Made by a program: the position numbers and the translations under genes
Source: Candidatus Nitrosopumilus sp.
GTDB lineage: Archaea > Thermoproteota > Nitrososphaeria > Nitrososphaerales > Nitrosopumilaceae
Direction of reading: 5' to 3'
Assembly: GCA_029863665.1 (NCBI GenBank)
Contig: JAOTUX010000017.1
Location: 1 to 11,313, forward strand
DNA: 11,313 nucleotides
Shown here: positions 6,831 to 11,313 of the stretch, one piece after another
Position numbering within the stretch: position 1 is the stretch's first letter
Layout of the letters: each line of letters starts with the position of its first letter
The notes under the pieces: generated by a model
Databases searched by the model: none
Told to the model about the DNA's origin: nothing
Seen by the model: only the letters and a program-made list of their open reading frames with translations

Positions 6831-7304
6831 TCACTCTATGTTGATTTTGGTGGCCTTTGGTTGCGGTGTTGGCTTTTCCTTTGGAATCTCTACAGTCAGA
6901 ATCCCATTGGTTAGTTTAGCCTTGACATCTGATGGCTTTACCCTCTCAGGAAGACTCATTCTTCGATGGATCGATATCTCACTGTGCTCTTTTCTGACGT
7001 ATTTCTTCTTCTTTTCTTCTTCAGATTCCTTGTGTTCGGCTGAGATGTCGATATAGTCATCACCGACATTGAGGTTGATCTCCTCTTTCTTTATTCTGGG
7101 CATGTCTGCAGTAACTACAAACTTGTCTCCTTCATCTACCAGATCACATGCTGTTGTGGCGTCAAACAGGTGAAGGGGTTTTGCTACAAATGCATGCTCA
7201 AAATCTCGCTTAAAGTTGTCAAAAACCTTGTCTAGTTCGCCGAATCCTGAACGCCAAAACGGGACAACTCCATTCTTCTCTTTGTCATTATTTTCATTAG
7301 TCAT
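6831..7304 (-). CDS. hsp20: Small heat-shock protein, Hsp20/alpha-crystallin family
   Basis: An ATP-independent holdase that binds unfolding proteins in the cytoplasm as an oligomer. The 157-residue product has the normal archaeal layout. The N-terminal arm (1-50) includes PFWRSGFGELDKVFDNF. An alpha-crystallin domain (about 52-142) contains FVVTADMPRIKKEEINLNV, ISAEH, RRMSLPERV and the conserved NGILTVEIPK (133-142). The tail ends in the I-x-I oligomerisation motif (INI, 154-156). The usual Gly after the MP pair (ADMPG) is Arg70 here. The ATG at 7304 is the clear start. This is presumably a host gene. Its 3' end faces the casposon, with only about 50 bases between its stop and the repeat array. 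Confidence 0.93.
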   Translation of the reverse strand: MTNENNDKEKNGVVPFWRSGFGELDKVFDNFKRDFEHAFVAKPLHLFDATTACDLVDEGDKFVVTADMPRIKKEEINLNVGDDYIDISAEHKESEEEKKKKYVRKEHSEISIHRRMSLPERVKPSDVKAKLTNGILTVEIPKEKPTPQPKATKINIE

Positions 7305-7654
7305 AGATGTGTTATATCAAAAAATAGATTTGTACTTTCTGCAGATAATCAATTATGGTTTTTGTCTTCCTGCTGTCTAGTTTTAATAAGAAACAAAAGA
7401 ATCCCATCTAATCTTAAATTTTAATTGAAATATGGCTTGCACGTAGATGAGCCTTAACTCAGGATTTTTATCATTAAAATTAATCAATCAGCAGATTTTC
7501 ACTATTGATTTTCTAAAGCAACGTTAAGGCATACCTTTAATTTTAAATTAAGATGACTTGACATCAAAATCAATAATCATGTTTTAGAATAAATAGAAAA
7601 AGAGATTATTCTCGGTACTGACATGTTGTAAGACAGTGTGTACTCAGTCGTTAT
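7305..7654. other. AT-rich intergenic region between hsp20 and a wHTH gene
   Basis: This 350-base stretch holds the divergent promoters of hsp20 (minus) and the regulator at 7655 (plus). No convincing frame is seen. GCCTTAAC (7451-7458) and GTTAAGGC (7523-7530) are perfect inverse copies 64 bases apart. Outside or next to them, 7411-7436 and 7529-7554 are imperfect inverse copies (about 18 of 26 matching without gaps, both AT-rich and ending ATCTTAA). I cannot assign a clear TATA box to either gene. Confidence 0.5.
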
Positions 7655-8008
7655 ATGGAATTTCAAGTAACAATACTCATGCAAACACTACAACAAACCT
7701 TCAAAATTGAAGAAACAAACCAAAAAGAAGGCATACTAGAAATTTTATCTGACAAGTATTGCAGATCCATTTTGGAATCTATCATGCATGCTCCAAAATC
7801 AGCAATAGAAATAACTGCTGAGACCAAAATCCCCATGAGTACTGTATACAGAAGAATTCAAACTCTTCATGACAACAAACTGGTTGCAACCTCTGGAATG
7901 ATAACTGATGATGGAAAAAGACTGTTCATGTACAAAAGCAAAGTTAAAGGAATTCAAAGTTCATTTAAGGATGGACAAACAGAAGTTGAGTTAATACTCA
8001 ACGAATAG
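7655..8008 (+). CDS. Winged-helix transcriptional regulator, ArsR-like, 117 aa
   Basis: Residues about 25-98 form a typical archaeal winged helix: ILEILSDKYCRSILESIMHAP (helix 1-2), SAIEITAETKIPMSTVYRRIQTLHDNKLV (helix-turn-helix, with the recognition helix about 61-74), and the wing GMITDDGKRLFMYKSKV. The protein is small, without a recognisable ligand domain or metal-binding cysteine cluster (only one Cys, C36). The ligand cannot be guessed. The ATG at 7655 is chosen; an in-frame ATG at 7679 (MQTLQQTF) is possible. It ends 5 bases from the convergent stop of the ribbon-helix-helix gene. Such single-domain regulators are abundant in Thaumarchaeota. Confidence 0.85.
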   Translation: MEFQVTILMQTLQQTFKIEETNQKEGILEILSDKYCRSILESIMHAPKSAIEITAETKIPMSTVYRRIQTLHDNKLVATSGMITDDGKRLFMYKSKVKGIQSSFKDGQTEVELILNE

Positions 8009-8013
8009 TTTTT

Positions 8014-8570
8014 CTAATGTTCATGCTCATTAAAGTCTCCACCCAATGAAATAGTAACTATAACAGTAGATTCAGTAGTCTGAGTCTTTACATCTTTTTC
8101 GGGAAGAAACTCATGAAATATTTCCTTTAACAGTTGTTCAGTGAACAGTGACCAAATCTTTCCGAGTCCATGCTGTATGACAAAGTGATGCAAAGATCCT
8201 TCCACTCTATGATCCGAATTTATTCCAGATGCACGCATGTAATCCTCCAACGTCTCTATGCAACGTTTTAGGTTATACTTGCCTTTCATGAACATCACAT
8301 TATCCTTGATGAGCGGTTTGATGATATCAACTAACATGTCGATGTCTTCTGCTTTCATATCCGTTCCAAGTGACTGTAAAATCGTTTTGGGAACTGGAAT
8401 CATTCCAATCTTATCTGAGAACCTACCCCATTTCACATATTTTTCCAGAATCTGATGAGCCAGGACATTGTGAGATATTCCTTTTTGTATTGATTCACCC
8501 TCTAATTCTTTGACTAGTTTTACTGGAAGTCTGTAAGTAACGGTTCGTGTTTTTTCTTTAATTTTGACAT
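8014..8570 (-). CDS. Ribbon-helix-helix-type protein with apparent frameshift near its start
   Basis: The frame ending at 8014 is open up to 8619, but it has no ATG, GTG or TTG upstream of GTG 8436. The codons before that GTG clearly encode protein: RTVTYRLPVKLVKEL, then KGISHNVLAHQILEKYVKW, which read as a ribbon-helix-helix DNA-binding domain. In another frame, ATG at 8570 gives MSKLKKK and reaches an A6 tract (8555-8550). One additional A would join it directly to TRTVTYRLP, giving a normal 185-residue protein. The C-terminal part (KIGMIPVPKTILQSL, GSLHHFVIQHGLGKIWSLF) is of unknown function. Explanations are a recent frameshift, a sequence error, slippage at the A-run or a rare ATT start at 8562. 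The minimal product would start at GTG 8436 (140 residues) and would lack the DNA-binding part. Confidence 0.75.
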
Positions 8571-8616
8571 GTGGTTGTTGTTTTATTCTGATTTCACTGA
8601 AATATTCTATGCCATT

Positions 8617-8628
8617 CCATTATAAAAG
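8617..8628. promoter_or_regulatory. TATA box shared by divergent genes
   Basis: TATAAAAG at 8621-8628 is a good archaeal TATA box for the plus-strand zinc-finger gene. The overlapping palindromic TTATAA also gives a TATA-like element on the minus strand, about 50 bases before ATG 8570. That distance fits a transcription start 25 bases downstream and a short leader for the ribbon-helix-helix gene, and supports ATG 8570 as its original start. Confidence 0.5.
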
Positions 8629-8725
8629 AAAAAAATCACTGTCAAATTCACAGCATATTGGAACACTCACATTCAATTCTGAATAACATCTATTGAAGTT
8701 ATTATCACATGCATCTTTTTTAGGT

Positions 8726-8887
8726 ATGGGAAAGTTCTGCAAAAAATGCGGCAAGGTAATGAAGCATTCTGAGCTCAGTCATTGTTCAGATGAATGTATT
8801 TTAGCAGACATTAAAAATAGCAAACCCCTAGGTGAATCTTCAAAAGGTGCAGAATCATGGGGTGAGGAATCCGATCCCTGGAAATAA
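8726..8887 (+). CDS. Small Cys4 zinc-finger protein, 53 aa
   Basis: Starting at ATG 8726 the product is MGKFCKKCGK..., with Cys5-x2-Cys8 and Cys20-x3-Cys24 (HCSDEC), a likely single zinc site. An acidic, glycine/serine-rich tail follows, ending ESDPWK. An in-frame TTG at 8693 would add 11 residues without any zinc motif, so ATG is preferred. A good TATA box lies at 8621, implying a leader of about 75 bases. Small one-finger proteins of this kind are common in Thaumarchaeota and of unknown function. The two hairpins at 8896-8945 follow its stop. Confidence 0.7.
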   Translation: MGKFCKKCGKVMKHSELSHCSDECILADIKNSKPLGESSKGAESWGEESDPWK

Positions 8888-8895
8888 TATCGCAG

Positions 8896-8945
8896 ACTCG
8901 GCAATTGAAATTATATTTGCTGAGTGATTTAGAAGACGGTCTTCT
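8896..8945 (+). other. Two adjacent stem-loops after the zinc-finger gene
   Basis: ACTCGGCAA (8896-8904) pairs with TTGCTGAGT (8917-8925) over 9 bp, with one G-U pair and a 12-base loop. Six bases later, AGAAGAC (8931-8937) and GTCTTCT (8939-8945) form a near-perfect palindrome with a single central G. They could act as a 3'-end structure of the zinc-finger mRNA, a small RNA, or a protein-binding palindrome. No long T-tract follows directly. Confidence 0.5.
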
Positions 8946-9140
8946 TCAGTCTAAAAATTAATGTTGGGAATATTCAGTGTTGTCTTTTAATTCCACTACG
9001 AACTTTCTTTAACTCTTGTTAGAATTCTTGCACAGTTAAAGAAATTGAATCATCACACAATTGTCATAAAACCAAAAATTCTTTTTTCTTTAATTAAGAG
9101 ATGTAATTGTATTCGGTCATAACTTTTTAAATTCTAACAA
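8946..9140. other. Intergenic stretch with an 11-bp perfect inverted repeat
   Basis: I see no gene here. TTTCTTTAACT (9004-9014) and AGTTAAAGAAA (9034-9044) are perfect inverse copies with a 19-base spacer. A T-rich run and the TTAATTAA palindrome lie further right, near 9090-9100. The T-rich sequence could end transcription of a gene from the left. Confidence 0.5.
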
Positions 9141-9278
9141 TCAATCTTTGGATTCCTCATACTCTTCGTCTTGCTCATACCCTTCCTTGAGATCAATTTG
9201 ATGAGTTTCTTCATTTATTTCCCCTTGTTCTAGTTTCTTCCAATCCTCTTCTAATTCTTTTTTTGTTCTTTTGGACAT
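9141..9278 (-). CDS. Small acidic protein, 45 aa
   Basis: ATG at 9278 opens a 45-codon frame ending with TGA at 9141. The product begins MSKRTKKELEEDWKKLEQGE and continues with an increasingly acidic tail (EQDEEYEESKD). It is highly charged, helical in appearance at the start, and has no cysteines or membrane span. The composition is protein-like rather than random for this AT-rich DNA. No named family is recognised and there is no motif to suggest a function. It is divergent from the gene at 9376. Confidence 0.55.
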   Translation of the reverse strand: MSKRTKKELEEDWKKLEQGEINEETHQIDLKEGYEQDEEYEESKD

Positions 9279-9375
9279 GTGATATTATGGATATTGTAAC
9301 ATATTAGCAAAGTCATAATTTTCAAGTTTGATATTTGTATTTTAGTGATAATCAGCTTGAGTTTAGAGATTATTC

Positions 9376-9681
9376 ATGACACTTGATGATGAAACAAAAC
9401 TACATTTGGAGAAATTACTTTGCAATGCACTGGAGTCATTTGATGGACTTTGTGTTAGGTGGGATGAACTCAAACCGCATCAACAATTCAACATTGATAA
9501 TTCTGAGTATCTGCATCTTGGCTATCTCTTTGGCAGTATTGAAGATGATTTTATTTCTTGGTTTTATTCCAAACATGGGAGATCCATGAACGATGAAGAA
9601 TACCGCGAATATTGGCTTGTCTGCAGAAAGCAAATCAGAAAAATGCATGAAAAGTTTGACAGTTTTTATTTTCAAGAATAA
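9376..9681 (+). CDS. Hypothetical protein, 101 aa
   Basis: The product starts MTLDDETKLHLEKLL, is soluble, mostly helical in appearance and rich in aromatics in its second half (YLFGSIEDDFISWFYSKHG, EEYREYWLVC). Two cysteines in the first 26 residues and one at the RKQIRKMHEKF region do not make a metal site. There is no signal peptide or membrane span. The ATG at 9376 fits a short-leader or leaderless mRNA. I do not recognise a family. It is flanked by the divergent small acidic gene and, 148 bases downstream, by the ZIP transporter. That gap shows no gene or clear motif. Confidence 0.7.
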   Translation: MTLDDETKLHLEKLLCNALESFDGLCVRWDELKPHQQFNIDNSEYLHLGYLFGSIEDDFISWFYSKHGRSMNDEEYREYWLVCRKQIRKMHEKFDSFYFQE

Positions 9682-9829
9682 TCTGTCAATTTTAAGACAC
9701 ATGGTCAAGGTAAAACTATCTCAAAGTTTTTGATATGGTAGCAGGAATTTGAAAAATCAGTTCAAGACAGTATATTAGAATCGAATATTGACAATGCATT
9801 TAATTTTTTAACTATCATACCCATATTGC

Positions 9830-10612
9830 ATGGAAATTATAGAGTATGTCAAAGATCTGGATCTTTTATTTTTGGCAATTTTAGGAGGGATTTTTCTTGC
9901 AGCCATGAATGTATTGGGGGCGACAAGTGTTTTTCTTGTAAAAAATATCTCATCCAAAGTCATCAACGCATCTTTGGGTCTTGCTGCAGGGGTGATGCTG
10001 GCTGCAAGCTTCACTAGTTTAATCATTCCTGCAACTGAGATGAGCGGAATTGTACCCGTGTCTATCGGACTTGGATTGGGCGGAATTTTCATTTTTCTAG
10101 GTGATCGTTGGATTGGAAAATTTGGAATTCACAGTTACAGCCCCACCCATAAAGTCTCCACACGACGAATGCGTGGAATCATGTTGTTTGTTTGTGCAAT
10201 CACATTGCATAATCTTCCTGAGGGCTTAGCAGTCGGCGTCGGTTTTGGTATGGGAGACATTACAAACGCATTGGTGTTAATGTTTGCCATAGGAATTCAA
10301 AACATACCTGAAGGGATGGCAGTAAGTTTCTCGCTATTATCTACAGAAAAATATTCCAGAAGAAAATCCTTTTTCTATGGTTTTTTGTCCGGAGGTGTTG
10401 AAATACCTCTGACCTTTCTAGGTGCATTTTGGGTGTCTGCATTTACAACGTTACTTCCATACGCAATGGGTTTTGCAGCAGGTGCAATGGTATTTGTAAT
10501 AGCGCATGAAATAATTCCAGAATCACAAAAGGAAAAAACAAGTTCATTGCCAACCATCATGTTGATGATGGGTCTAATCATCATGCTTATTCTTGATGTT
10601 TCCTTGGGCTGA
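9830..10612 (+). CDS. ZIP-family divalent metal transporter (GufA/ZupT-like)
   Basis: A membrane permease expected to bring Zn2+, Fe2+ or Mn2+ into the cell. The 260-residue product has about eight hydrophobic spans. The signature motifs are in place: HNLPEG (127-132) in TM4 and QNIPEG (157-162) in TM5. With GGVEIP (E191) and HEIIPE (226-231), these supply the binuclear metal-site ligands. The Q/N variant of the TM5 motif resembles the GufA subfamily (BbZIP type). The loop between TM3 and TM4 is short, with histidines (IHSYSPTHK, 100-108). The start at ATG 9830 puts the first span at about residues 11-35. The next gene downstream is a P1B-type ATPase, so uptake and efflux may be balanced here. 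Substrate preference cannot be read from sequence alone. Confidence 0.9.
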   Translation: MEIIEYVKDLDLLFLAILGGIFLAAMNVLGATSVFLVKNISSKVINASLGLAAGVMLAASFTSLIIPATEMSGIVPVSIGLGLGGIFIFLGDRWIGKFGIHSYSPTHKVSTRRMRGIMLFVCAITLHNLPEGLAVGVGFGMGDITNALVLMFAIGIQNIPEGMAVSFSLLSTEKYSRRKSFFYGFLSGGVEIPLTFLGAFWVSAFTTLLPYAMGFAAGAMVFVIAHEIIPESQKEKTSSLPTIMLMMGLIIMLILDVSLG

Positions 10613-10808
10613 ATCTTCAATAATACATTGTCAAACAAATGCAAATCAAAGTAGAAAGTTTCGTTAATCATTAGTAATGGATTTTTAATTTGAGTCATTC
10701 TGATTTTTTGATTGGATCCTGATAGTTTTGTATGAATTGAGCAGTAATAATCAAAATCTACAAGAGTAAAATCTAGAAAATAGAAACACAGTTTAGGAAA
10801 CTAATTGT
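10613..10808. other. Intergenic region between ZIP gene and P-type ATPase
   Basis: AT-rich, with no frame of note on either strand. T-runs at about 10682-10687 and 10704-10709 could terminate the ZIP transcript, and the last 100 bases should hold the ATPase promoter. No clear TATA consensus or operator is visible. Confidence 0.4.
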
Positions 10809-11313
10809 ATGAAGTGTTCAGGAATGCAAAAAATAGATGCCAAGGCAGTTTTCTCATTTATCAGGAATTATCCTGTTACATTTATTGCAATTTTAGGACT
10901 GTTCATCGGAGGAATCTTCCACTGGCTGCTTGAAAATCCGGATCTGGGGCATTCCATCTGGCTTGTTATCTTGGTTGCAGGCGGCGCACCAATAGTGTGG
11001 AGTACCATCAAGGGAATTCTTCACCGAAAATTTGCAGCAGACATTATTGCAATGCTTGCAATCATAGTATCTGTCATTACAAATGATCCGTTTCCGGGAG
11101 TCATAATTGTCATTATGCAGTCAGGCGGAAAGGCACTGGAAGACTATGCATTCCGACATGCACAGGACTCGTTGGAAGAGCTGTCAAAAAGGGCCCCACG
11201 GTTTGCAATCAGAAAAAATGATGGTGCGCTAGATGAGATAGACGTAGCTGACGTCAAGCCCGGCGATGTACTCGTAGTTAGAGCAGGAGACCTTGTACCT
11301 GTTGACGGCATTA
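10809..11313 (+). CDS. P1B-type heavy-metal-transporting ATPase, N-terminal part (cut by window edge)
   Basis: An ATP-driven metal exporter in the cell membrane. The visible 168 residues hold hydrophobic spans at about 20-40, 50-66 and 76-106. Then comes the conserved LEDYAFRHAQDSLEEL segment (110-125) and the start of the actuator domain, with VKPGDVLVVRAGDLVPVDG (149-167). The order matches P1B ATPases of the Zn/Cd/Co/Pb or Cu groups. The TGE loop, CPx, DKTG and ATP-binding motifs lie beyond the window, so the metal cannot be assigned. There is no N-terminal metal-binding CxxC domain; the lone Cys3 does not form one. ATG at 10809 is taken as the start; ATG 10824 (MQKIDAK) is an alternative. 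Confidence 0.9.
   Translation, partial: MKCSGMQKIDAKAVFSFIRNYPVTFIAILGLFIGGIFHWLLENPDLGHSIWLVILVAGGAPIVWSTIKGILHRKFAADIIAMLAIIVSVITNDPFPGVIIVIMQSGGKALEDYAFRHAQDSLEELSKRAPRFAIRKNDGALDEIDVADVKPGDVLVVRAGDLVPVDGI

Noticed and set aside
9436..9708. 90-residue minus-strand frame opposite the 101-residue gene
   Set aside because: The plus-strand frame has better composition and a plausible start; the antisense one looks like a shadow, though neither has a recognised family.
9808..10698. Minus-strand frames opposite the ZIP transporter
   Set aside because: The plus-strand frame has the HNLPEG and QNIPEG signatures; the opposite frames are shadows.

Overview
The window looks like a piece of an ammonia-oxidising thaumarchaeon (Nitrososphaerota, Nitrosopumilus-like). 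This is inferred from the low G+C, the absence of Shine-Dalgarno sites, the archaeal-type TATA boxes and the protein styles. No rRNA or other marker gene is present to prove it. The window splits into a mobile element at roughly 1-6780 and ordinary host chromosome at about 6800-11313.

The left part is most of a casposon, a self-synthesising transposon that uses a Cas1 homologue as its integrase. The minus strand carries cas1, whose C-terminus is cut by the window edge, and upstream of it a 298-residue putative winged-helix protein. On the plus strand, divergent across a 95-base gap, is a tight five-gene operon: a 54-residue zinc-ribbon protein, a 165-residue very basic putative DNA-binding protein, an HNH nuclease, a 925-residue family B DNA polymerase and a 113-residue single-pass membrane protein. 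All four junctions in this operon are ATGA stop/start overlaps. There is no cas2 and no CRISPR array. Cas1 + PolB + HNH is the hallmark set of the thaumarchaeal (family 1) casposons.

Downstream of the operon is a hairpin/T-tract terminator and then a 330-base non-coding array. It holds two perfect 117-bp tandem copies plus decayed partial copies. Inside each unit, TTCGG boxes recur at alternating 11- and 21-base spacings, about one and two turns of the helix. It looks like an iteron-type protein-binding array at the right end of the element, and it is the most intriguing unexplained structure here. The left end lies outside the window, so terminal inverted repeats and target-site duplication cannot be tested.

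The host part holds a small heat-shock protein (minus), an ArsR-like winged-helix regulator (plus), a convergent ribbon-helix-helix protein (minus), a 53-residue Cys4 zinc-finger protein (plus), a 45-residue acidic small protein (minus), a 101-residue unknown (plus), a ZIP-family metal transporter (plus) and the start of a P1B-type heavy-metal ATPase (plus, cut by the window edge). The ribbon-helix-helix gene appears frameshifted in an A6 tract: one extra A would join a normal ATG start to the long frame. The ZIP and P-type ATPase genes form a local metal-homeostasis pair. Several intergenic inverted repeats are noted.
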